A DNA stretch of 42,139 nucleotides from assembly GCA_903871875.1 (NCBI GenBank), contig CAIQIR010000088.1, forward strand, positions 1 through 42,139, given 5' to 3'. This DNA is from an uncultured Schlesneria sp. (GTDB lineage Bacteria > Planctomycetota > Planctomycetia > Planctomycetales > Planctomycetaceae). This document shows positions 26,236 through 34,618 of the stretch, one piece after another (position 1 is the stretch's first letter; each line of letters begins with the position of its first letter). The position numbers were made by a program, and so were the translations under genes. The notes beneath the pieces are model-generated. The model was not told where the DNA came from. It did no database searches and saw only the letters and a list, made by a program, of their open reading frames with translations.

Positions 26236-27291
26236 ATGAATCGTTTCGCGATGCTTGCCGTCACGATCTGCCTTTGCGGGATAATGCCCCCGTACGCGAT
26301 CGCTCTTGATCCGCAATCGATCCTGGAACGAGTCGATGAAATTCAGCGGATGTCCGGCGTTGAACGCGACCGCTTGAATCGCAACATCCAAGAGTTTGCG
26401 GCCCTGAGCGAAGTCGAAAAAACGCATTACCGCGAGTTACACGCCAAATTGGTGACCGACCGTGTCCAAAACGGGGGCACGATGTTCTCGTTGCTGCAAA
26501 CTTACAGTCTGTGGGTCCACACACTATCGCCCGCGCAACAGCACGAGCTGCAACAAGAGACCGATCTCTCCAAAAAACTGGTCCTTGTCCGCCGGTTCAA
26601 GGAAGAACAAGAGCGCCAGTCACGGGACGAACGCGAACCACCGAATGAACCGGCCGATCCGTCCAAACCGGATGCGGGTCCGGATGCCCGACAGTTGATC
26701 GGAATGAAAGCGTTCGCTTTGGACAAGAAAGATCTGGACGCCGTCATCAAAGCGATACTCGACGATTTGCCCGCCGGCCGGAAAGAAGCCGATTTCGAAT
26801 CGTCACAGCTTTACCAATATCCGCGGATCATTGAGGCACATGCGCGGTGGAAAGAAAACTATGCGGGTTGGCCCGATGACGAATTAATTAAAAAGATGGG
26901 GGCGGTGGTCAGCCCCAGAACGATCCGAATCGTGTCGACATCTGCTGTCCGGGGCGAGACTAAACGCGAAACAATCGTGCGGGGCATCTTGATGGGAATC
27001 GTTAAGCAAGCCAACGATTCCACGAAACTCTCCGATGAAGAACTGGAGAGCACCCGTGCGAAGCTGCCGGCCGACGAGCAAGAGAAGATCAGAAAATTTG
27101 ATTCGAAACTGCGGGAAAAAGAGCATCTGAAACGACGCTATTTCGAATTGAAGGGGGACGATTCGTACAAGAGGCTGCAGGAATGTCGCCTGAAGGTCGT
27201 TGATTTGTTCGAACGAATGCAAGTCCCGCTACCGGATCTGTTACAACGCATCAAACAAGGCCGCGATCGCATGCAGCAAAGCAAAGGGTAA
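26236..27291 (+). CDS. Exported helical protein of unknown function
   Basis: 351 residues, starting 3 bases after the anti-sigma stop, so probably translated together with it. A signal peptide (about 1-23, cut near IALD) is followed by a highly charged, mostly helical protein with many Glu, Arg and Lys. The segment EVEKTHYRELHAKLV and a similar one near the C-terminus (LREKEHLKRRYFELKG) suggest repeated helical hairpins. I do not recognise the family. The position suggests an envelope sensor or regulator acting on the anti-sigma factor, which is inference only. Confidence 0.65.
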   Translation: MNRFAMLAVTICLCGIMPPYAIALDPQSILERVDEIQRMSGVERDRLNRNIQEFAALSEVEKTHYRELHAKLVTDRVQNGGTMFSLLQTYSLWVHTLSPAQQHELQQETDLSKKLVLVRRFKEEQERQSRDEREPPNEPADPSKPDAGPDARQLIGMKAFALDKKDLDAVIKAILDDLPAGRKEADFESSQLYQYPRIIEAHARWKENYAGWPDDELIKKMGAVVSPRTIRIVSTSAVRGETKRETIVRGILMGIVKQANDSTKLSDEELESTRAKLPADEQEKIRKFDSKLREKEHLKRRYFELKGDDSYKRLQECRLKVVDLFERMQVPLPDLLQRIKQGRDRMQQSKG

Positions 27292-27299
27292 TTGGACCA

Positions 27300-28895
27300 A
27301 TGTCCCGCTGGCCGTTTGTGATTGTCGCTTCGCTGGTCTTGCTGCCCCTGGTTCTGATGGCCGGTGTGGGCGGTTGGCAACTGTGGATGTCCGGGCATTG
27401 GCTGTGGCTGTCGTGGATGATTCCCGTCTGCTGGACAGCCGCCTGGCTTGTGCTGCGGTTCACGCAGCGAGTCGAAGTCCCGTTGCCCGAGATTGGTTCG
27501 AAGGTCCACTGGACACCGCAGGATCACGCGGCCGCCGCAATTATCGAAGCCGAACAAAAGAAAGTCAGCGAGTTCACCGGCGAACAACTGATCGATCCAC
27601 AGTTCTACACGGCACGGACCATCGAACTGGCCAACGAATTTGCTCGACATTACCACCCCAAAGCCAAGGATCCACTGGGATCCATTTCCGTGATCGAATT
27701 ACTGACGGCAGTCCAGCTGGTGGCGGAAGACCTGGAAGTGTTGCTGCGGGAAAATGTTCCCGGCAGCCATTTGATCACCGTCTCACAGTGGCGTCTGTTG
27801 GCGAACGCGCCTGCGTGGTGGCGCACCGCCAGCAACCTCGGTTGGCTGGCGTCGATCCTGTGGAACCCGACTAGCCTGGCGCGCTATGCCGTTTCTCGGG
27901 CATTTGCCGAACCGCTCTCCAAAATCGTCCAGACCAATATGCTGGGCGCCTTTTATGCCATCTTCGTCCGGCAACTCGGTTTTTATCTGATCGAACTGAA
28001 CAGCGGTCGCCTGCGTGGTGGATCGGCTCGCTATCGCGAAGCGATGCGGAAACTCGAACCAAAAGACGCTACGGGGACAGAGGGCAATGCTCTGGAGGCC
28101 ACCGTTCAAGAACCGATCACGGTGACGATCGCCATCATCGGACAGGTGAAAGCTGGCAAATCCAGCCTGGTCAATTGCCTGCTGGGCGAGCAACGAGCGG
28201 CGGTCGACGTTCTGCCGTTGACGCGGTCTGTACAGCGATACGATCTGCGTGTCGACGATCAGTCAGATCGTTTGATCGTCCTCGACACAACCGGATATAG
28301 CGACTCGGGTGTCACACCAGAACAGATGCAAGAAACTCGCGAGGCCGTACGAAATGCGGACCTCGTGCTGCTGGTACTCGATGCGCGTTCCCCCGCCAAA
28401 CAAGCTGATGTAACAGCGATTGATGAACTGGGCACCTGGTTCCGCGAACAGCACCGGTTGAAGCCGCCGTCGATTATCGGCGTGATTTCGAAGATCGATG
28501 GCTTAAGCCCTGTGATGGAATGGTCCCCCCCCTATTCCTGGGAGAACCCCGCACGTCCCAAGGAACGGAATATTCGCGCCGCAATGGATTTCGTTCGACA
28601 AACCTTCGGCGAGCGGCTGGCTTCCATCGTCCCCGTCTGCACCGACCGCGAACATGGACGCGTGTTTGGCGTCGACGAATACCTGCTACCGACTCTGTTA
28701 CTGTTATTGGATGAGGCGCGGGCCGTTTCGTTAGTGCGATCGATCCATCGTGACTACGACCAGCAGAGAGCGTGGCAGGTCGTGTCCCAACTGATTTCCG
28801 CGGGCTCCAAGCTGCGTGAGTTCGTGCCGGCGTTCACCAAATCGCAAATCGAACAAGCCGCAAAATCCATTTTGAGTTCAGTACTCAAGAAGTAA
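27300..28895 (+). CDS. Membrane-anchored GTPase
   Basis: 531 residues, 8 bases after the previous gene. Two membrane helices lie at about 5-25 and 30-50. A helical middle region (about 70-260) precedes the G domain. G1 is GQVKAGKSS (about 280), G3 is DTTGY (about 329) and G4 is SKID (about 397), with VTPEQMQET in the switch II region. This layout is like TrmE-Era-type or dynamin-like membrane GTPases (YcjX/YfjP-like); the exact subfamily is unclear. It should bind and hydrolyse GTP at the inner membrane. Being in the sigma operon, it may act in envelope stress or membrane remodelling. Confidence 0.82.
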   Translation: MSRWPFVIVASLVLLPLVLMAGVGGWQLWMSGHWLWLSWMIPVCWTAAWLVLRFTQRVEVPLPEIGSKVHWTPQDHAAAAIIEAEQKKVSEFTGEQLIDPQFYTARTIELANEFARHYHPKAKDPLGSISVIELLTAVQLVAEDLEVLLRENVPGSHLITVSQWRLLANAPAWWRTASNLGWLASILWNPTSLARYAVSRAFAEPLSKIVQTNMLGAFYAIFVRQLGFYLIELNSGRLRGGSARYREAMRKLEPKDATGTEGNALEATVQEPITVTIAIIGQVKAGKSSLVNCLLGEQRAAVDVLPLTRSVQRYDLRVDDQSDRLIVLDTTGYSDSGVTPEQMQETREAVRNADLVLLVLDARSPAKQADVTAIDELGTWFREQHRLKPPSIIGVISKIDGLSPVMEWSPPYSWENPARPKERNIRAAMDFVRQTFGERLASIVPVCTDREHGRVFGVDEYLLPTLLLLLDEARAVSLVRSIHRDYDQQRAWQVVSQLISAGSKLREFVPAFTKSQIEQAAKSILSSVLKK

Positions 28896-29196
28896 CCGAC
28901 TATCGCCACTCCGTCGCGATTGGCCATACATCGGAAGAACCTGCGGGCTGATCTTCCCGATCACTTATCCTATCGGTCGCCGACAACGTCGAGGAAAACG
29001 AAGTCCGATTGGCGGCGGGATCGCCATCGACGGTCCCGCCGCGGACGAACCAAGGTGGGGCGCCACAACGATAAACGCACAAGCAACCCTTGATTCGTGC
29101 GAGCACATCGGCCTAGAATCCAGGCTGGCCCGCCGTTTTGAGTCGAGGGTTGACGATCAAACACTTGGCTCACCCACCGCCGTGAGGAGTCTGATC
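28896..29196. other. Intergenic region upstream of the DUF1501 gene
   Basis: 301 bases after the GTPase operon. It should hold the end of that transcript and the promoter of the next gene. I saw no clear terminator or recognisable element. Confidence 0.5.
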
Positions 29197-30537
29197 TTGC
29201 TGAATCTCTTTCCGGGTACGATGCGAACCTGCGCAGGTGTCTCTCGTCGAAACTTTCTGCAGATCGGAACGCTGGCCGGGATCGGGGTTTCGCTACCGCA
29301 TGTGTTGTCGCAGCAGGCCCTCGCCAAAACGAAGGGCAGCGGCCATGTGGGCAAGAACGCCTCGGACGTGAACTGTATTCTGGTGTGGACCCAAGGGGGT
29401 ACCAGCCATCACGATACGTTCGATCCCAAGCCGCAGGCACCGATCAACGTCAAGGGCGAGTACGGGACCATCGACACGGCCGTGCCTGGTGTCCAATTCA
29501 CGGAAATTGTTCCGCGGATGGCTCTCGAACTGTCACGATTCGCCGTGCTGCGTGGCTGGAACCCGATGAATGGCAGCCATGGTGTTGCCGACCAGCATGT
29601 GATGTCGGGGCGGCCGTTCAATCCGGCGATGCACTATCCAACCATCGGGTCTGTCGTCAGCCATGAGATGGGTTTTAAAACCGCGATGCCCCCGTTCGTT
29701 CAACTGGGCGGCCACGTTGATCGAACATTCGGCGGTGGCAAGGCGGGGATTTTGGGGTTGGAACACAATCCGTTCGAGATTCTTGCCGATCCCAACGCCG
29801 AAAATTTCGTGGTCCGCGACATCAGCCCGCCGACCGGCATCACCAATGAACGGATTGATCGCCGTAAGCGAGTGCTGAGCATGGTCGATTCGCTGCAGCG
29901 CACCAGTTCTTTGCAACCGGCCGATTACGACGCCCTGGACGAGAACTACAAGACGGCACTCGAAATGATCACCGCCCAGGAAACCCGCCGGGCATTTCAA
30001 CTTGACAAAGAAGACCCTCGTTTGCGAGAGCAATACGGACGAAATCCCTTTGGTCAAAAATGTTTGCTGGCTCGTCGGTTGATTGAAGCAGGGGTCCGCT
30101 TCGTCACTATCTCGGACGGGGGATGGGACACCCATCAGAATAACTTCACCAGCCTTAAGGGCAATCTGATCCCCCGGATCGACCAGGGATTGCCACAGTT
30201 GCTGATCGACTTGGAGCAGCGTGGCCTGCTGGAAAAGACGCTGGTGGTGTGGTTGACCGATTTCGGCCGGACACCCAAGATCAATTCGGCCAGCGGTCGC
30301 GATCACTGGGCCTCCGCCGGATTTGCCATCATGGCCGGTGCCGGCGTTCCGGGCGGAAGTGTGCTGGGAGCGACCGACGACGAAGGCAGCCAGCCGATTC
30401 GAAATCAGTATTTCAGCGAAGACATCGTGGCGACGATTTATCACAAGCTGGGCTTGCCTCTTGATCTCCACGCGCAAAGCCCCGACGGACGCCCGGTGCG
30501 GCTGATCGAAGGCCAATTGATTCGCGAATGGATTTAG
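29197..30537 (+). CDS. DUF1501 protein with Tat signal
   Basis: 446 residues from a TTG at 29197, chosen because GAGGAG lies 7 bases upstream and the family normally starts close to LLNLFPG. An ATG at 29221 and a GTG at 29182 are alternatives. The SRRNFLQIGTLAGIG segment (about 17-31) is a twin-arginine signal. The body belongs to DUF1501, a family related in fold to alkaline phosphatase/sulfatases, with WTQGGTSHHDTFDPK and, near the C-terminus, WLTDFGRTPKINSASGRDHW. These are the usual conserved blocks. It is exported folded. In Planctomycetota it usually pairs with DUF1549/DUF1553 proteins; here it stands alone between the GTPase operon and groES. Enzyme activity is not established. Confidence 0.9.
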   Translation: MLNLFPGTMRTCAGVSRRNFLQIGTLAGIGVSLPHVLSQQALAKTKGSGHVGKNASDVNCILVWTQGGTSHHDTFDPKPQAPINVKGEYGTIDTAVPGVQFTEIVPRMALELSRFAVLRGWNPMNGSHGVADQHVMSGRPFNPAMHYPTIGSVVSHEMGFKTAMPPFVQLGGHVDRTFGGGKAGILGLEHNPFEILADPNAENFVVRDISPPTGITNERIDRRKRVLSMVDSLQRTSSLQPADYDALDENYKTALEMITAQETRRAFQLDKEDPRLREQYGRNPFGQKCLLARRLIEAGVRFVTISDGGWDTHQNNFTSLKGNLIPRIDQGLPQLLIDLEQRGLLEKTLVVWLTDFGRTPKINSASGRDHWASAGFAIMAGAGVPGGSVLGATDDEGSQPIRNQYFSEDIVATIYHKLGLPLDLHAQSPDGRPVRLIEGQLIREWI

Positions 30538-30793
30538 GCCAGAAATTCTCCTTCGGGGACCGGCCGTCTTCTGTCAGATTGGCAGATGAATCGACTTCGG
30601 CCGGACGAGTTGGCCACGTTGGCAGAAGACCGTCCCGTGAATCATTGTCGGAAGTCCCTACCCAGCAAGACATTTCTGCAACTCACTCGTTTGGCGCGCC
30701 GTTCGCTAAGTTGAGTTCTACCTCATGGTGTCGTTTGTGGGATCCGTCCCGGGTTGGAAGTCCGAACGCGTTTCGATTCTGGAGTAAGGTGCG

Positions 30794-31108
30794 ATGGCAA
30801 AGAAGAGTGGCTCGAGCGACCTGAAATTGGTCCCCCTCGGTGATCGAGTGGTTTTGAAGCGAGCCGTAGCGGAAACGAAGACCGCTGGCGGAATCGTGCT
30901 GCCTGACTCCGCAACGGACAAGCCGCAACGCGGTGACGTCATCGCGGTGGGCGAAGGACACGTTAAGAGCAACGGTTTGAAGGTCGCCCTGACGGTGAAG
31001 CCCGGCGATCACGTGATTTTCAGCTCGTACGCGGGCGACGAATTCAAGGTGGGTGATGAGACCTACCTGCTGCTCCGCGAAAGCGACATCCTCGCGATCT
31101 ATGCCTGA
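30794..31108 (+). CDS. groES: Co-chaperonin GroES
   Basis: 104 residues, slightly longer than usual owing to a short N-terminal extension (AKKSGSSD). [24 protein letters not shown] (the mobile loop that contacts GroEL), [13 protein letters not shown] and [18 protein letters not shown] match the family. It caps the GroEL cavity in the cytoplasm. groEL follows 164 bases later. No CIRCE element (TTAGCACTC-N9-GAGTGCTAA) is visible upstream. Confidence 0.97.
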   Translation: MAKKSGSSDLKLVPLGDRVVLKRAVAETKTAGGIVLPDSATDKPQRGDVIAVGEGHVKSNGLKVALTVKPGDHVIFSSYAGDEFKVGDETYLLLRESDILAIYA

Positions 31109-31272
31109 TTTCGTCGACGCCGTTTTTTCGGCGGGTTTCGATGTTCCGAGCAAACTCGGTGGATCGAATTCCCGCAATCAAGTTTTTCCGAATCGATGTG
31201 GGCCGCCTGTGGCAGTTTCCTAACGAGTTCGGATCTGAGTTTTCGACAATTTCAAACCAGGAGCCTCTCCGA

Positions 31273-32895
31273 ATGGCCAAGATTATTGCCTTTGATCAGG
31301 AAGCGCAAGAAGCGATGCGTCGCGGCGTCCAAAAGCTCGCCCGCACCGTGCGAGTGACGCTCGGACCCCGTGGACGTAACGTCATCATCGAAAAGAGCTT
31401 TGGCTCGCCCACCGTCACGAAGGACGGTGTGACGGTGGCTCGTGAAATCGAACTCGAAGACAAGTTCGAAGACATGGGTGCCCGCATGGTGCGCGAAGTG
31501 GCCAGCAAGACTTCTGACATCGCTGGCGACGGAACGACCACCGCCACCATCATGGCCGAAGCGATTTACGTCGAAGGACTGAAAGCCGTTGTGGCTGGTG
31601 TCAATCCGATCGACATGAAGCGCGGGATGGACAAAGCCGTCGAGCAAATCGTCGCCAAGCTGAAGGGCATGGCCGTCGAGTGCAAGAATAAGAAGTCGAT
31701 CGCACAGGTCGGAACCGTCGCCGCGAACGGCGATACCGAAATCGGCAACATCCTGGCCGACGCCATGGAACAAGTCGGTAAGGACGGCGTGATCACGGTC
31801 GAAGAAGGCAAGTCCTTGACGACGACCTACGAAGTTGTGGAAGGGATGCAGTTCGACCGCGGCTATCTGTCGCCGTATTTCGTCACCGATCCCACCTCGA
31901 TGGAATGCGTTCTGGAAGACGCTTACATCCTGATTCACGAAAAGAAGATCAGCAACATCAAGGATCTGGTTCCTGTTCTCGAAAAGGTCGTCAACAGTGG
32001 CAAGCCTCTATTGATCGTCGCTGAAGAAGTCGACGGCGAAGCCCTGGCAACACTCGTGATCAACAAATTGCGTGGAACGTTCAAGGTCTCGGCCGTGAAG
32101 GCTCCTGGCTATGGCGATCGACGCAAGGCCATGTTGCAAGACCTGGCAATCATGGTTGGCGGTCAAGCGATTTTCGAAGACCTCGGAATTCAACTCGAAA
32201 ACGTGCAGTTGTCCGATCTGGGCCGTGCCAAGCGAATCGTGATCGACAAGGACAACACCACGATCATCGAAGGTCTGGGCAAGTCGTCTGAAATCAAGTC
32301 GCGAATCGAACAGATCCGTCGTGAACTGGCCTCTTCGACCAGCGATTACGATCGTGAAAAGCTGGAAGAACGCGTCGCGAAGCTGTCGGGCGGTGTGGCT
32401 CAGTTGAACGTAGGAGCCGCCACCGAAAGCGAAATGAAAGAAAAGAAAGCCCGTGTTGAAGACGCTTTGCACGCCACGCGTGCCGCTGTCGAAGAAGGAA
32501 TTCTTCCCGGTGGTGGTGTCGCGTTGCTGCGATCGTCGCTCGAAGTCAAGCCAACCGGCTTGAACGAAGACGAAACCACTGGCTTTAACATCATCATCCG
32601 TGCCTGCCGAGCTCCGCTGACTCAGATTGCTGACAACGCGGGTGTCGACGGTTCGGTGATCTGTGAAAAGGTGGCCGAGCACAAAGACGGTCACGGCTAC
32701 AACGCCGCGACGGGCAAGTACGAAGACATGGTCAAGGCCGGTATCATCGATCCTTGCAAGGTCACCCGCAGTGCCCTGCAAAACGCCGCGAGCGTGTCGA
32801 CCCTGCTGCTGACCAGCGATGCCTTGATTGCTGAGAAGCCAAAAGACGCCGAAAAGAAGTCTGGCGGACACGGCGATCACGACGACATGTACTAA
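31273..32895 (+). CDS. groEL: Chaperonin GroEL
   Basis: 540 residues, the usual length. The start is the ATG at 31273 ([18 protein letters not shown]) with AGGAG 8 bases upstream. The frame is open 132 bases further but that part is not GroEL. Conserved blocks are [40 protein letters not shown] (ATP site), RGYLSPYF and [14 protein letters not shown]. The C-terminal tail is Gly/His/Asp-rich and ends DDMY rather than in the GGM repeat. It folds proteins with GroES. Confidence 0.97.
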   Translation: MAKIIAFDQEAQEAMRRGVQKLARTVRVTLGPRGRNVIIEKSFGSPTVTKDGVTVAREIELEDKFEDMGARMVREVASKTSDIAGDGTTTATIMAEAIYVEGLKAVVAGVNPIDMKRGMDKAVEQIVAKLKGMAVECKNKKSIAQVGTVAANGDTEIGNILADAMEQVGKDGVITVEEGKSLTTTYEVVEGMQFDRGYLSPYFVTDPTSMECVLEDAYILIHEKKISNIKDLVPVLEKVVNSGKPLLIVAEEVDGEALATLVINKLRGTFKVSAVKAPGYGDRRKAMLQDLAIMVGGQAIFEDLGIQLENVQLSDLGRAKRIVIDKDNTTIIEGLGKSSEIKSRIEQIRRELASSTSDYDREKLEERVAKLSGGVAQLNVGAATESEMKEKKARVEDALHATRAAVEEGILPGGGVALLRSSLEVKPTGLNEDETTGFNIIIRACRAPLTQIADNAGVDGSVICEKVAEHKDGHGYNAATGKYEDMVKAGIIDPCKVTRSALQNAASVSTLLLTSDALIAEKPKDAEKKSGGHGDHDDMY

Positions 32896-32975
32896 GGCGT
32901 TTGTGAAGCAAACCCCATGACAGGCCGATCTTGATCGCACGTCGTTGAGGTTTGTGAAGCAACCTGAATCTTGAA

Positions 32976-33014
32976 CAGCCCGCAGACAACCCTGTCTGCG
33001 GGCTGCTTTTTTTT
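32976..33014 (+). terminator. Terminator of groES-groEL
   Basis: CAGCCCGCAGACA (32976-32988) and TGTCTGCGGGCTG (32993-33005) form a perfect 13-bp stem with the loop ACCC, followed by CTTTTTTTT. Confidence 0.95.
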
Positions 33015-33184
33015 GGTCTGAAATGGGCAACCCGCCGGGGCCGATGGTGAGGTGAATCTGTTTCGGAGTGGACCGATGTCAAACCAGGAATTTACCGGTC
33101 AACAAGACGTCAATATTGCTGACTCGAATTGACTTTTGTAATTTAGGATCTGACGGGATCTCTAAACGAGGGAGCTGAATTTCC

Positions 33185-33595
33185 ATGGCTCGACGCAATT
33201 CCGATTCTGGACGTCAGGCCATCATTTGGCTGGCGACGACGTATATCGTGTTGATCGGGGCGGCCGCGTCCGCCTTCGTGCTTTTCGCTGCTGCCGAGCA
33301 GCACCAAGGACCGTGGATCGTCTGGGGTGGTTGCTTTGCCGGTATCATGTTTGTGCTGATTGTCTTCAATATTCGTTGGGAAGAGCCACTGAACCAACTG
33401 AAGTTCTGGTTGTCATTTCAGAATCGCCGTGACCCGGCGGACGAATATCAGGCGGCCCGCCGAAGCATTCACGCACGCGAGAAATACGGGACGAATGTGC
33501 CCCCCTCGGTCGATTCGGTGCGCGACGCAGCAGACCATGGTGGAGCCTGGGTACCACGGTCTTCAGCCTCGAAGCGGCAGCGGAAACCGTCTTGA
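33185..33595 (+). CDS. Small membrane protein with two helices
   Basis: 136 residues, with GGAG upstream of the ATG. Two hydrophobic helices lie at about 11-35 (AIIWLATTYIVLIGAAASAF) and 43-62 (IVWGGCFAGIMFVLIVF). A hydrophilic basic C-terminus (about 65-136) contains FQNRRDPADEYQAARRS and ends SSASKRQRKPS. I do not recognise a family. It probably sits in the inner membrane with the tail in the cytoplasm. It converges with the transglutaminase gene, with 45 bases between the stops. Confidence 0.65.
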   Translation: MARRNSDSGRQAIIWLATTYIVLIGAAASAFVLFAAAEQHQGPWIVWGGCFAGIMFVLIVFNIRWEEPLNQLKFWLSFQNRRDPADEYQAARRSIHAREKYGTNVPPSVDSVRDAADHGGAWVPRSSASKRQRKPS

Positions 33596-33640
33596 TCTTG
33601 GGATCGATACCGGATTGGGTTCAGCGCGGGCATCGATCCG

Positions 33641-34525
33641 CTATTCGCCGCCCAATTGCGGCGAGACATCGACGGAAACGGTCAGTACTTGGGGGCCCCC
33701 GCCCGTCAGCACGCCTTGAATGGGACAGACATCACTGTAGTCGCGGCCCCAACCGATCGTGACGTGACGTTCTTGCGGCACAATATTGTTCGTTGGATCG
33801 AGGTCAATCCAGCCGAAACCTGGGCAATGAACGGACAGCCAGGCGTGTGATGCGTCCGCCCCAATGAGCTTAGTTTTCCCCGGCGGAGGAACCGTCACCA
33901 GATACCCGCTGACATACCGCGCGGCCAAGCCCAGACAGCGAAGTGCCGTGATTTGGAGATGAGCGAAGTCCTGACAAACTCCGCGCCGCAGTTTCATCAC
34001 TTCGCGCGTCGGCGTACTCACCGTCGTCGCGGTCGGCGCATACTCGAAATCATGGAAGATTCGCGACGTCAAATCGAAGGCGGCATCAAGCAACGGCCGA
34101 CCGGGAGTGAAGCTGACAGCAGCATACTCGCGAACATCGTCCAGATAGTGAACGTGAGGAGACTCGAACCGGAATTGCGAAACCATCCTCAAATCCACCG
34201 TCTGGGCGGCCAGCAATTGATCGCGAACCTGTTCCCAGGGAAGCGTCGTTCCCGGCGCGGGGATTTCTCGCGGGGCGACGCTGACGCGGCTGCGTGCGGT
34301 TACTCGCAGTTCATGATGCGGTTCCTCGAGCGAAAAATACCAAACTTGATTTCCGAAAGCGTCAATCCGCGAACGCAGCAACATCGGTTCGGGCGAAACT
34401 TCCAATAGGAAGCCATTACACGTCTGAACCGGCGTCTGTCGCGGTGTCAGGTGGACTTCGTTCTGACAGAGCGAGACCGGGTCGGTATAAGAATAGACCG
34501 TGGTATGTCGTACGTTGTAGTGCAT
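33641..34525 (-). CDS. Transglutaminase-like protein
   Basis: 294 residues. The N-terminal Bact_transglu_N domain (about 1-90) begins MHYNVRHTTVYSYTDPVSL and includes EVHLTPRQTP. The transglutaminase core carries the full triad: Cys about 184 in RGVCQDFAHL, His about 227 in ADASHAWLSVH and Asp about 243 in WIDLDPTNN. It has no signal peptide, so it is probably cytoplasmic. It is the last gene of the four-gene minus-strand cluster. In this family the domain is thought to act as a peptidase or amide-forming enzyme. The partner substrate is unknown. Confidence 0.9.
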   Translation of the reverse strand: MHYNVRHTTVYSYTDPVSLCQNEVHLTPRQTPVQTCNGFLLEVSPEPMLLRSRIDAFGNQVWYFSLEEPHHELRVTARSRVSVAPREIPAPGTTLPWEQVRDQLLAAQTVDLRMVSQFRFESPHVHYLDDVREYAAVSFTPGRPLLDAAFDLTSRIFHDFEYAPTATTVSTPTREVMKLRRGVCQDFAHLQITALRCLGLAARYVSGYLVTVPPPGKTKLIGADASHAWLSVHCPGFGWIDLDPTNNIVPQERHVTIGWGRDYSDVCPIQGVLTGGGPQVLTVSVDVSPQLGGE

Positions 34526-34618
34526 AGATCGTTTTCAGCTTCGATTGTCCGTTTTCGGTGATCTTGTCACCGAGTACCGCGAACCAAAAACGGCACGCTC
34601 GCCAACGGAGAATTCGCT

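Noticed and set aside
29533-30516. 327-codon minus-strand frame inside the DUF1501 gene
   Set aside because: The DUF1501 reading is clear on the plus strand; the minus frame shows no domain.
32008-33030. 340-codon minus-strand frame opposite groEL
   Set aside because: Antisense shadow of groEL, Phe/Asp/Val-rich without family features.
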